DNA of 46,409 nucleotides from JAJUFS01 sp036381175 (GTDB lineage Bacteria > Pseudomonadota > Gammaproteobacteria > Natronospirales > JAJUFS01), in assembly GCA_036381175.1 (NCBI GenBank), contig DASVDI010000013.1, positions 1 through 46,409 of the forward strand, given 5' to 3'. Below are positions 24,882-33,546 of the stretch, in pieces. The first letter of the stretch is position 1. Every line of letters begins with the position of its first letter. The notes under the pieces were generated by a model. The model ran no database searches and had not been told where the DNA came from. It saw nothing but the letters and a program-made list of their open reading frames with translations. The position numbers and the translations under genes are program-made.

Positions 24882-25742
24882 TTATCTCCCGAAACTCCCC
24901 GACTGGTAATCCCGCATCGCCTGATCGATTTCCTCGCGTGTATTCATTACGAACGGTCCGTATTGCGCGACCGGTTCATTCAACGGCTTCGCGGCGAGCA
25001 ATAGAAAGCCCGCACCTTCCGCGCCGGCTTCAAGACGAACGCCCTCGCCCTTGCCGAACATTCCGAGCGTGCCTTCCGCGAGCGCCGGATGTCCGTCGCC
25101 GGCGAGATTGCGCAATTCGCCTTCAAAGACATAGACGAAGGCGTTGCGGGAATCATCCAGCGGCAGTTCGAACGCCTTGCCGGCTTCCAGGCGCACATCG
25201 AGATACAGCGGATTCGTGCTCGCGCCGTGCACGGCACCGGTGATGCCATCGCCCGCCTTGTCATGAAAAGTACCGGCGATCACGCGCACAGAACCGCCAT
25301 CGATCTGCCTTGATGGCACATCGCCGGCCGGAATATCGCGCCAGGCCGGATCTTTCATTTTTTCGTCCGACGGCAGGTTCAGCCACAACTGGAAGCCGTG
25401 CATCAGGCCGGATTCCTGTTCGGGCATTTCGGCGTGGATGATGCCGCGCGCTGCGGTCATCCACTGCACGCCGCCGCCCTCGATCACGCCGCGATTGCCG
25501 AGATGATCCTCGTGGCGCATGCGTCCCGCGAGCATGTAAGTGACGGTTTCAAACCCGCGGTGCGGATGCGCAGGAAAGCCGGCGATGTAATCGTTCGCAT
25601 CGTCGGAACGGAATTCATCCAGCATCAGGAACGGATCCAGCCGCGTCGCCTGGTTCTGGCCCAGCGTGCGCTTCAACCGGACACCTGCGCCGTCCGATGT
25701 CGCCTGGCCTTTCACGAGTCTTTCAAATGCCCGCCATTTCAT
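24882..25742 (-). CDS. Pirin family protein
   Basis: The 286-residue bicupin has the pirin N-terminal cupin: DPFLMLDEF, FPAHPHRGFETVTYML with metal-ligand histidines, DHLGNRGVIEGGGVQWMTA and GIIHAEMP, then a C-terminal cupin around residues 160-270. Family members bind iron; some cleave quercetin and others modulate redox-dependent regulators. The metal ligands in the first cupin are intact. The gene has a TATAAT on the minus strand at 25787-25792 and a palindrome over the promoter spacer. Confidence 0.9.
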   Translation of the reverse strand: MKWRAFERLVKGQATSDGAGVRLKRTLGQNQATRLDPFLMLDEFRSDDANDYIAGFPAHPHRGFETVTYMLAGRMRHEDHLGNRGVIEGGGVQWMTAARGIIHAEMPEQESGLMHGFQLWLNLPSDEKMKDPAWRDIPAGDVPSRQIDGGSVRVIAGTFHDKAGDGITGAVHGASTNPLYLDVRLEAGKAFELPLDDSRNAFVYVFEGELRNLAGDGHPALAEGTLGMFGKGEGVRLEAGAEGAGFLLLAAKPLNEPVAQYGPFVMNTREEIDQAMRDYQSGSFGR

Positions 25743-25790
25743 TGCTGTGCTCCCGGCCGCGATGCGGCCAATTCATGAGTTGTGCAATTA

Positions 25791-25808
25791 TAGTCCGAAC
25801 TCGTACTA
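25791..25808. promoter_or_regulatory. Palindrome over the pirin promoter
   Basis: TAGTCCGAACTCGTACTA has seven-base arms with one mismatch around a four-base centre. It overlaps the end of a minus-strand TATAAT (25787-25792) and fills most of the promoter spacer, a typical place for a repressor or redox-sensing regulator. The regulator is unknown. Confidence 0.5.
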
Positions 25809-25832
25809 ATTTCATTACTCAACCCAGTTGCC

Positions 25833-25872
25833 GTAGCCCGGATAGAACGAGTACAGCGAGTGAAATCCGGGA
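25833..25872. repeat. REP-like repeat, copy 1
   Basis: The element begins GTAGCCCGGATAGA and ends GAAATCCGGGA, with CCCGGAT/ATCCGGG arms. It belongs to a widespread proteobacterial repeat type. A second copy in the same orientation lies at 28665-28706 just after the copper ATPase gene. Confidence 0.75.
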
Positions 25873-25924
25873 TTTTTCTGGACAAACCGGTCAAGTGATA
25901 CCCTCCTTGAGGCGTGGAACACTT

Positions 25925-25959
25925 CAACAGGATTATCAATATGGATTGATAACCTGTTG
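25925..25959 (+). other. Long hairpin upstream of csoR
   Basis: CAACAGGATTATCAAT pairs with ATTGATAACCTGTTG (one bulged base) around a four-base loop, followed by TTTTA on the plus strand. It could be a terminator insulating the copper operon from upstream transcription, although no plus-strand gene lies directly before it, or an operator. Confidence 0.5.
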
Positions 25960-25995
25960 TTTTATCTATCGAATATATTTCACATTAAATTCCTG

Positions 25996-26026
25996 TTGCA
26001 GTGACGATACCCCCACGGGGTATAAT
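25996..26026 (+). promoter_or_regulatory. Promoter of csoR-copA
   Basis: A consensus -10 TATAAT lies at 26021-26026. The best -35, TTGCAG at 25996-26001, is 19 bases away, a long spacer. The expected start of transcription falls at about 26032-26033, on the csoR start codon itself. Confidence 0.65.
26007..26023. promoter_or_regulatory. CsoR operator
   Basis: ATACCCC-CAC-GGGGTAT is a perfect palindrome matching the known C-run/G-run CsoR boxes. It overlaps the first three bases of the TATAAT -10 element, so apo-CsoR bound here would exclude RNA polymerase and copper would release it. Confidence 0.85.
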
Positions 26027-26032
26027 GTTGTC

Positions 26033-26323
26033 ATGAAAACACATCCCGAACACCCCGCTGACCATCACGATCAGCTCAAGCGCCTCGCCCGCATTCGCGG
26101 CCAGATCGACGGCATCGGCCGGATGATCGAGGAAGACCGTTACTGCGTGGATATCCTCGTGCAGATGCGCGCGGTCCACGCGGCGCTTCGCAAGGTCGAG
26201 GAGCAGGTGCTTCGCGGCCACGTCGAGCATTGCGTCGCCGGCGCGCTGAAATCGCCCGACGCCGAGCAAGGTCGCGAAAAGCTCGATGAGCTTTTTGCCG
26301 TCCTGGGCCGTTACGGGATGTGA
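26033..26323 (+). CDS. csoR: CsoR-type copper-sensing repressor
   Basis: The 96-residue all-helical repressor carries Cys38, His63 and Cys67, the same spacing as the Cu(I) ligands Cys36-His61-Cys65 of Mycobacterium CsoR; the Cys at the third site argues against the nickel/formaldehyde sensors RcnR/FrmR. The N-terminus is histidine-rich (HPEHPADHHD). No ribosome-binding site precedes the ATG and the predicted transcript begins at or one base before it, so translation is probably leaderless. It regulates itself and the ATPase gene 40 bases downstream. Confidence 0.9.
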   Translation: MKTHPEHPADHHDQLKRLARIRGQIDGIGRMIEEDRYCVDILVQMRAVHAALRKVEEQVLRGHVEHCVAGALKSPDAEQGREKLDELFAVLGRYGM

Positions 26324-26363
26324 TCCGGTTCCCCCCCCTCCCCCTTTCTGCGTTGAGGTCACC

Positions 26364-28661
26364 ATGTCCGAACACAAGCACTGCCACCACCACGACGGCC
26401 ACAACGGCCACCACAGCCACGACGTCAAGCCGACAGGCAACAAGCCCTGGTACTGCCCGATGTGTCCCGGCGTGGAATCGGACGAACCGGGGACCTGTCC
26501 GAAGTGCGGCATGGCGCTGGAAAAGGCACACGTGGCCTCGGCGGCAAAAACCGAATGGACCTGTCCGATGCATCCGGAAATCGTCCGCGATAAACCCGGC
26601 GATTGCCCGATCTGTGGCATGGCACTTGAGCCGCGCACGGTGACCGCTGAGGACGAGGAAAACCCGGAACTAAAAGACATGAGTCGGCGCTTCTGGGTGA
26701 GCGTGCCGCTGGCGGCCGTGGTGCTGTTCCTGGCGATGGGCCGCATGCTGCCGGTCATCGGGCCGTGGCTGGAAAGCTGGTTGCCGCACGAGACGGCCGT
26801 CTGGCTGGAGTTCGCGTTCGCAACGCCGGTTGTGCTCTGGGGCGGCTGGCCATTCTTCCAGCGCGGCTGGAAATCGGTCGCGACCTGGAACCTCAATATG
26901 TTCACGCTGATCGCGCTGGGCGTTGGCGTCGCCTATGGCTACAGCGTGGTGGCGGCGTTCTTCCCGCAGGTGTTCCCGCCGGCACTGCGCGACGCGCATG
27001 GCCTGGTCGGCGTGTACTTCGAAGCAGCGGCGATCATCACGGTGCTGGTGCTGCTCGGCCAGGTGATGGAACTGCGCGCGCGTTCGCGCACCGGCAAGGC
27101 GATCAAGGCGCTGCTCGGCCTTGCGCCGAAAACCGCGCGACGGATTGCCGATGATGGTTCTGAAAAAGACGTGCCGCTCGAACACATCCAGGCTGGCGAT
27201 CGCTTGCGCGTGCGTCCGGGCGAGAAGATTCCCGTTGACGGCGCGGTGCTGGAAGGCCGCTCCAGCGTGGATGAATCCATGCTCACGGGCGAACCCGTGC
27301 CGGTCGAGAAAACCGCCGGCGAGCGCGTCATCGGCGCCACGGTGAATGGCACCGGTTCGCTGGTTATCGAAGCGCAACACGTCGGCAACGAGACGCTGCT
27401 GGCGCGCATCGTGCAGATGGTCGCGGACGCGCAGCGCTCGCGCGCGCCGATCCAGAATCTCGCCGACCAGGTCGCGAAATGGTTCGTGCCCGCCGTGGTG
27501 CTCGCGGCCGTTCTGACCTTCGCGCTGTGGTTCGCGTTCGGTCCGGAGCCGCGTTTCACGCACGCGCTGGTGAACGCCGTCGCGGTGCTCATCATCGCCT
27601 GCCCTTGCGCGCTTGGTCTTGCCACGCCCATGTCGATCATGGTCGCTTCGGGCAAGGGCGCGAACGCGGGCGTGCTGTTTCGCAATGCCGAGGCAATCGA
27701 AAGACTGCGCGAGGTCGACACGCTGATCGTGGACAAGACCGGCACGCTGACGCAGGGCAAGCCTGAACTCGTGAACGTCGAATCCGTGAACATTGATGAG
27801 GCTGCCCTGCTTCGCGCGGCGGCATCGCTTGAGCGCGCAAGCGAACATCCGTTGGCCGAAGCCATCGTGCGCGGCGCCGAGGCGCGCGGCATCGAACTTG
27901 CGAATGCAGAGAATTTCGAATCGTTGACCGGCCAGGGCGTGCAGGGAATCGTCGATGGAAAACCGGTTGCACTGGGCAATCGAAAACTCATGGATTCCTT
28001 GAAGATCGCGGTTGACGACACTGTCGCCGACCGTCTGCGCAGCGAAGGGCAGACCGCGATGTTCGTCGCCATCGACGACAGGCTCGCCGGCGTTCTCGGT
28101 GTCGCGGATCCCTTGAAACCAACGACAGCGGATGCGATTCGCGATCTGCAACAGGAAGGCTTGCGCATTGTCATGCTCACTGGCGACAACCGCACCACGG
28201 CCGAAGCGATCGCGCGCCAGCTCGGCATCACGGAAATTTTCGCCGACGTATTGCCGGATGAAAAAGCCGGCAAGGTGAAACAGTTGCAATCGGAAGGCCG
28301 GGTGGTTGCGATGGCCGGCGACGGCATCAACGATGCCCCCGCGCTTGCCGAGGCCGATGTCGGCATCGCGATGGGCACGGGCACGGATGTCGCCATGGAA
28401 AGCGCCGGCGTGACGCTGGTGAAAGGCGATCTCAACGGCGTGTTGCGCGCACGTCGCTTGTCCGAGGCGACAATCCGCAACATCAAGCAGAACCTGTTCT
28501 TCGCATTCATCTACAACGCGACCGGCGTGCCGATCGCAGCGGGCTTGCTCTACCCGTTCTTCGGCCTTTTGCTGAGTCCGATGATCGCGGCCGCGGCGAT
28601 GAGCTTCAGTTCGGTGTCGGTGATTGCGAATGCGTTGCGCTTGCGACGCGTGAAGATCTGA
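26364..28661 (+). CDS. copA: Copper-exporting P1B-type ATPase
   Basis: The 765-residue pump has a histidine-rich start (HKHCHHHDGHNGHHSHD), two heavy-metal-binding zinc-ribbon-like domains with CPMCPG...CPKCGM (about 31-50) and CPMHPE...CPICGM (about 67-86), and no classical GMTCxxC domain. The catalytic core has the CPC motif (413-415), phosphorylated Asp457 in DKTGTLT, the TGE actuator loop, HP (495-496), GDGIND, YN (717-718) and MxxSS (746-750), the Cu(I) P1B-1 signature. It exports cytoplasmic copper to the periplasm. The ATG at 26364 has GAGG upstream. Confidence 0.93.
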   Translation: MSEHKHCHHHDGHNGHHSHDVKPTGNKPWYCPMCPGVESDEPGTCPKCGMALEKAHVASAAKTEWTCPMHPEIVRDKPGDCPICGMALEPRTVTAEDEENPELKDMSRRFWVSVPLAAVVLFLAMGRMLPVIGPWLESWLPHETAVWLEFAFATPVVLWGGWPFFQRGWKSVATWNLNMFTLIALGVGVAYGYSVVAAFFPQVFPPALRDAHGLVGVYFEAAAIITVLVLLGQVMELRARSRTGKAIKALLGLAPKTARRIADDGSEKDVPLEHIQAGDRLRVRPGEKIPVDGAVLEGRSSVDESMLTGEPVPVEKTAGERVIGATVNGTGSLVIEAQHVGNETLLARIVQMVADAQRSRAPIQNLADQVAKWFVPAVVLAAVLTFALWFAFGPEPRFTHALVNAVAVLIIACPCALGLATPMSIMVASGKGANAGVLFRNAEAIERLREVDTLIVDKTGTLTQGKPELVNVESVNIDEAALLRAAASLERASEHPLAEAIVRGAEARGIELANAENFESLTGQGVQGIVDGKPVALGNRKLMDSLKIAVDDTVADRLRSEGQTAMFVAIDDRLAGVLGVADPLKPTTADAIRDLQQEGLRIVMLTGDNRTTAEAIARQLGITEIFADVLPDEKAGKVKQLQSEGRVVAMAGDGINDAPALAEADVGIAMGTGTDVAMESAGVTLVKGDLNGVLRARRLSEATIRNIKQNLFFAFIYNATGVPIAAGLLYPFFGLLLSPMIAAAAMSFSSVSVIANALRLRRVKI

Positions 28662-28664
28662 TTC

Positions 28665-28706
28665 GTAGCCCGGATAGAGGCGTGCGAGAGCACGCCGAAA
28701 TCCGGG
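28665..28706. repeat. REP-like repeat, copy 2
   Basis: GTAGCCCGGATAGA, a perfect GGCGTGC/GCACGCC stem with a GAGA loop, then GAAATCCGGG. It has the same orientation and ends as the copy at 25833-25872. It begins three bases after the copA stop codon and may stabilise or end the transcript. Confidence 0.8.
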
Positions 28707-28724
28707 ACGCGTTCAAACCTTTAT

Positions 28725-29171
28725 TTACATCCGGTACGGCAACAGCTCGCGGATTTCATCGGGCCGCCGTAGCGTTGCGTTGTTCGTGACTTCCTCGGCC
28801 ACGCATTTTTTCAGCGGTGGTGAATAATGCTCGCGCAGGCGGCCGAGAAATTCCGGCGCCGCGATGATGTGCAGGCGTTCGAGTTCGCCGGTGGTTCGCA
28901 GTTTTTCGATCTCATCCATCACCTCGCCCGCGAACCGGTCGGCCTGGTGTTGCTTTTCCGAGCGCTGGTCATACGTGTAGCGATGTTCCGGCCCATTTCC
29001 GTTGCCGCCGCTTGTCGTTCTTCCCGGCGCATCCGTCAAGAGTTCGCGCTCGTCCATGCGTGATTCGGGGTTGACCATGTCCCGCACCTCGTGAAGCGGC
29101 CCGGTGATGTGCTCGGCGCGAAACAAGCGCGCATGCACGCTGTCGGCGGCAATAACCCAGATATTTTCCAT
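28725..29171 (-). CDS. Host-attachment (baeRF-related) family protein
   Basis: The 148-residue protein matches the family annotated as required for attachment to host cells: it begins with IWVIAADSVHARLFRA and has DRFAGEVMDEIEKL, LHIIAAPEFLGRLREH and a closing TNNATLRRPDEIRELLP. The fold is related to bacterial release-factor-like (baeRF) proteins and the annotated role is not well supported biochemically. GGAGGG precedes the ATG at 29171. It is divergent from the serine hydrolase gene. Confidence 0.85.
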   Translation of the reverse strand: MENIWVIAADSVHARLFRAEHITGPLHEVRDMVNPESRMDERELLTDAPGRTTSGGNGNGPEHRYTYDQRSEKQHQADRFAGEVMDEIEKLRTTGELERLHIIAAPEFLGRLREHYSPPLKKCVAEEVTNNATLRRPDEIRELLPYRM

Positions 29172-29292
29172 GAGCCCTCCAGTCAAAACACAATCGGCAC
29201 AAGGAGACATGCGGGCGGACCAAAAAATAAAAAGCGCACACAACAGGTATCTCCACGATGGCGCAACGCCCAACCGCCGTTAAACTGCATTT

Positions 29293-30201
29293 ATGGCAAA
29301 GATCATTTTTATTCCCGGCAAGAATCCGAAACCTTCCTCCGACATTCACAAGGCGCAGTTGTGGCGCTGCCTGCTCGAAGGCGTGCGACGCGCGAATCCC
29401 GAAATGCATGCCGATCTCGCCGAACACGGCAGCAATTTTCATGTCGTTGACTGGAACCGGGAGTATTACGGCGTCGAAACATCGATTACCGAAGACCTGC
29501 CGTGGATTGACGCGCTGCTGCACCAGCACGGACCGACGGCGCAAGACATGGAAGAAGCGCGCCAGTGGCGCAAGCAATGGACCTGGTTCACCTATCGCCT
29601 GGCGGATTATTTCCCGCGCCTGACGCAGTGGTTCGCCGATGAAGCGGCGCGTTCAACCATCGAGGAAACACGCCGCTACTTCACCAACATGGGCGGCAGC
29701 GCGGAGATCGCGCACACGAAAGCCATCGACGCCTTGCGCCCGTCACTCGACGCCGGCGAGCCCGTGCTGCTGATCGGCCACAGTCTCGGTTCGGTAATCG
29801 CGTGGAATGTGCTGTGGCTGCTGACACATGAAATCGGCGTGAGGCACAAGGTCGATACCTGGCTCACGCTGGGCAGTCCGCTGGGCATGCGTTTCGTCAA
29901 AAGCCGGCTGCTCGGCCGCGAACACATCGGTACAACGCGTTATCCCGGCTGCATTCGCGAATGGATCAACGTTTCTGCTGTCGGCGATGAAACCGCGCTG
30001 GACGCGCGCCTGCGCGATGACTTTTACGAAATGATCGAACTGGGTCTCGTCGAGAACATCAGCGATCACCAGGGGCGCATCTACAACCATTACCGCGACG
30101 ACAGCGGACTGAACCCGCATCGCATTTACGGTTATCTCGTGAATCCCGCCGTCGGGCAGTTGGTTTCGGAGTGGTGGTATCGGCAGCGGCGCGACGCGTG
30201 A
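29293..30201 (+). CDS. Alpha/beta-hydrolase-like protein
   Basis: A 302-residue protein starting with the strand AKIIFIPGKNPKPS and carrying the nucleophile elbow LLIGHSLGSVIAWN (GxSxG), followed by WLTLGSPLGMRFVK and a late SDHQGRIYNHY with a candidate catalytic histidine. This fits a serine hydrolase of the lipase/esterase fold. It has no signal peptide, so it is cytoplasmic. The substrate is unknown. It is convergent with the next gene, 19 bases away. Confidence 0.8.
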   Translation: MAKIIFIPGKNPKPSSDIHKAQLWRCLLEGVRRANPEMHADLAEHGSNFHVVDWNREYYGVETSITEDLPWIDALLHQHGPTAQDMEEARQWRKQWTWFTYRLADYFPRLTQWFADEAARSTIEETRRYFTNMGGSAEIAHTKAIDALRPSLDAGEPVLLIGHSLGSVIAWNVLWLLTHEIGVRHKVDTWLTLGSPLGMRFVKSRLLGREHIGTTRYPGCIREWINVSAVGDETALDARLRDDFYEMIELGLVENISDHQGRIYNHYRDDSGLNPHRIYGYLVNPAVGQLVSEWWYRQRRDA

Positions 30202-30220
30202 GTTTTCCGCGACGAAAGAA

Positions 30221-30580
30221 TCATTCCTGCTTCGCAGGCATTCCCAGCGTCCACGATTCCTCGATGAACAAGCCCGGCGCTTCCCAGGGATGATTGGCCT
30301 TGATACCTTCCTGGATCACGCGTTCGAGCATCGCTTCATCGCGCGGCACTGAAAACACCAGCATGCTGACGGGCTCCTGGTGCAATTTCCCGGCCTTGCC
30401 GCGGGTGGGATTCGCACGGGAACCTGCCCGAAATTCCTCGTGCGCATCTTCGAGATACCACAGCACGCTGTCGTAGTAATCGTCGCCCAATGGAAACACG
30501 CGCTTCACGCCGTCAACCAGATTGCGAAATGCACTCTGCGGCACGAACACAGTGATGCGATAGATGGCTTGCAGTTGCAC
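30221..30580 (-). CDS. Stand-alone PII/CutA-like domain of the NIF3/YqfO type
   Basis: The 119-residue protein resembles the inserted PII-like domain of NIF3/YqfO proteins: an initial YRITVFVPQSAF strand, then FRAGSRANPTRGKAGKL and a final HPWEAPGLFIEESW where family members read HPYEEP. The catalytic dinuclear-metal parts of NIF3 are missing, so it is a free-standing domain. Such trimers bind small ligands; none is known here. Confidence 0.65.
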   Translation of the reverse strand: MQLQAIYRITVFVPQSAFRNLVDGVKRVFPLGDDYYDSVLWYLEDAHEEFRAGSRANPTRGKAGKLHQEPVSMLVFSVPRDEAMLERVIQEGIKANHPWEAPGLFIEESWTLGMPAKQE

Positions 30581-30615
30581 GGCGCGCTCCAGTAACAGGA
30601 CCGGAACGATAATAC

Positions 30616-31505
<890 letters not shown>

Positions 31506-31509
<4 letters not shown>

Positions 31510-32054
31510 TTGATCTCCGCGCAGGCGATGCGACTGCCGGCGTCACCGGAGGGTTGCGAACGGTAATCGTCGGGATCCGAATGCACCATCAACGCGGCGC
31601 CGTCCGTGTCGGTCACCGTGTTGCCACCGGAACCGAACGACAAATCCGTGGTGATGACCTGGAAGCGCGCGGTGCCATCGGCATCAACGAAAATGTTCGG
31701 CATGTCGCCTGCGTGCGGTCCGCCCTGCATCAACACGCCATGTTCATTCCCGTCGGGATTGAAATGACCGCCGGCGGCTTTGAAATCCGGCGGCATGCAA
31801 TTGCCCTTCTCGTGCACATGGAAACCGTGCCAGCCCGGTTTGAGATCACGCAGCTCGACATCGACAAGCACACCGTTCGGTGTCTGCGTGAGCACGGCTG
31901 ATCCGACCGCATCACCATCGCTGTTGATGAACTCCGCTGGCTTGCGCTCGCCGAACATGCGGTCGTCTTCGTTTTCGAAACCGTTCATCGCACAACCGCC
32001 CAGGATCGCCGCGGCGGGTAATACGGAAAGTAAAATCGCTGTTGCTTTTTTCAT
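31506..32054 (-). CDS. sodC: Cu/Zn superoxide dismutase, lipoprotein form
   Basis: The 182-residue protein has a lipoprotein signal ending in LGGC (Cys about 21) and the SodC metal ligands: GFHVHEKG, GGHFNPDG, GPHAGDMPN and MVHSDPDD. The disulphide cysteines (GNCMPP and IACAEI) are present. It detoxifies superoxide in the periplasm or on the outer-membrane surface. AGGAG precedes the ATG at 32054. Its stop overlaps the SDR start. Confidence 0.92.
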
Positions 32055-32200
32055 GCTGAATCTCCTGCCACCGAAACCAAGGAAAGAAACTGGTTCCAAT
32101 GTATGGGCGCGTTGCCGCACATCCATCGGGCAGACGATGCAGGAGACGAAAAAAGTTGGCATGAACCTTCGAGGTTATGTTTAAGCGAAAAAAAACAAAG

Positions 32201-32350
32201 CACGGACAGGATTAACAGCGATTGACAGGATTTTTTAATGTAAAAGCATTGGGCGCTGAAGGAATACCGTTTTCGCCATCGGCCGCGATGAAAAACAGGA
32301 TCCAGCTTTAATCCTGTTCATCCTGAAAAACCCTGTTAATCCTGTCCATT
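32201..32350. repeat. Inverted-repeat element of AGGATT/AATCCT units, copy 1
   Basis: GGACAGGATTAACAG at 32204-32218 is exactly mirrored by CTGTTAATCCTGTCC at 32333-32347, and both arms contain further AGGATT/AATCCT units spaced about 11-12 bp apart. A related element lies at 39651-39756. It separates the clsB 3' end from the sodC promoter region. Confidence 0.75.
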
Positions 32351-32371
32351 GCTCTTGCTCTTCTTTTATTT

Positions 32372-33475
32372 TCACAGAAACTTTCTCGCCGCCCAGCCGA
32401 CAAGTTCCGCGAAACGCATTGTCCACCCGCGCCGTTTCCAGTCGGCGCCGATGACTTCCTTTGACGCGCGCAAATCATCGAGAAAATTCTTTCGCAATAT
32501 GCCGGCGAGATCGGCACGCGAGGAAATCAGGTTGAGTTCGTAGTTCACATAAAAACTGCGGTAATCGATGTTCGCCGTGCCGATCGTGCACCACAGGCCA
32601 TCGACCACTGCCGTCTTCGCATGCAGAAGGCGTGGCTGGTACTCGTAAATGCGAACACCGGCGGCGAGAAGTTGCGCGTAGGATGCGCGCGCCGCCCATT
32701 GCGTCACGGGCCGGTCGGTCTTGAACGGCACGAGCAGGCGCACATCGACACCGCGTTTTGCTACCCGCGCCATCTCGCGTTGCGTCCTGCGATCCGGCAT
32801 GAAATACGGCGTCGTCAGCCAGACAGTATCCGCGGCATCGCGCATCCGGCGCACCAGCAGCCGCCGGAAACGATGCACTTGCCGAAGGTTATGGTTGGAA
32901 ACCAGGAACGCGCCACGATCCGTCTCCGAGGGCGCGCGCCAATTGCGGCGGCCTTGCCACAGGTGATCGAAATATTCCGCAGCAACATTTGCCAATGGAC
33001 CATCAATGCGCAAGTGCGTGTCACGCCAGCATTCCTTCCCGAAGTAACGGCGCGAACTGTCGTCATGAATGTTGAACCCGCCCAGCCATGCACTTTCGTC
33101 ATCGACGACGAGCAACTTTCGATGATTGCGGCGATTGAGTTTCAGCAGGCGGAACAGTCTCGCGGGATTGAACCAGTGCAATTCGGCGCCGGCTTCGCGC
33201 AACCGCTCCGGTGCGTCGCTCAAGGACAGTGCGAGTGATCCGAGCGCATCGAGATGCAGTTGCACTTTGATGCCGGCGCGCGCACGCTCGCAGCAGGCTT
33301 CGATGAACTCGCCGCCAATCGCATCATTCTCGAAAATGTAGCATTCAAGGCGTATCGTTTGTTCCGCGCGCCGGATTCGCCAGAGCATATCGTCGTACAA
33401 TTCGTCACCGTCGGTGAACACGGTGAAGACATCGCGGCTGGGTTCGGGCGCGGCTTCGCTTTCTTCGCGGTTCAT
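32372..33475 (-). CDS. clsB: Cardiolipin synthase / phospholipase D-family protein
   Basis: The 367-residue enzyme has two PLD catalytic motifs, NHRKLLVVDDESAWLGGFN (first HKD) and LHAKTAVVDGLWCTIGTAN (second). Length and absence of an N-terminal membrane hairpin fit the ClsB (YbhO) type, which makes cardiolipin from phosphatidylglycerol. The start at 33475 is chosen as the first ATG that gives a normal N-terminus. It is divergent from the YbhP-like gene at 33547, its operon partner in Escherichia coli, which supports the assignment. Confidence 0.88.
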   Translation of the reverse strand: MNREESEAAPEPSRDVFTVFTDGDELYDDMLWRIRRAEQTIRLECYIFENDAIGGEFIEACCERARAGIKVQLHLDALGSLALSLSDAPERLREAGAELHWFNPARLFRLLKLNRRNHRKLLVVDDESAWLGGFNIHDDSSRRYFGKECWRDTHLRIDGPLANVAAEYFDHLWQGRRNWRAPSETDRGAFLVSNHNLRQVHRFRRLLVRRMRDAADTVWLTTPYFMPDRRTQREMARVAKRGVDVRLLVPFKTDRPVTQWAARASYAQLLAAGVRIYEYQPRLLHAKTAVVDGLWCTIGTANIDYRSFYVNYELNLISSRADLAGILRKNFLDDLRASKEVIGADWKRRGWTMRFAELVGWAARKFL

Positions 33476-33546
33476 GTCATCTCGCTTCGCTTGCCATCCG
33501 TCATTGCAACACCAAAAGTATAAGGACCGGAACTTCGAAACCCTGC

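Noticed and set aside
26670..28289. Long antisense open frame across copA
   Set aside because: It is a composition shadow: the copA frame has all family motifs, and the antisense product resembles no family and lacks a ribosome-binding site.
28725..29171. Phage or symbiosis gene, suggested by the name host attachment
   Set aside because: The family is widespread in free-living bacteria and no phage genes surround it.
32201..32350. Possible CRISPR-like periodic repeats
   Set aside because: Units are about 11 bp, arranged as inverted arms, without spacers or cas genes.
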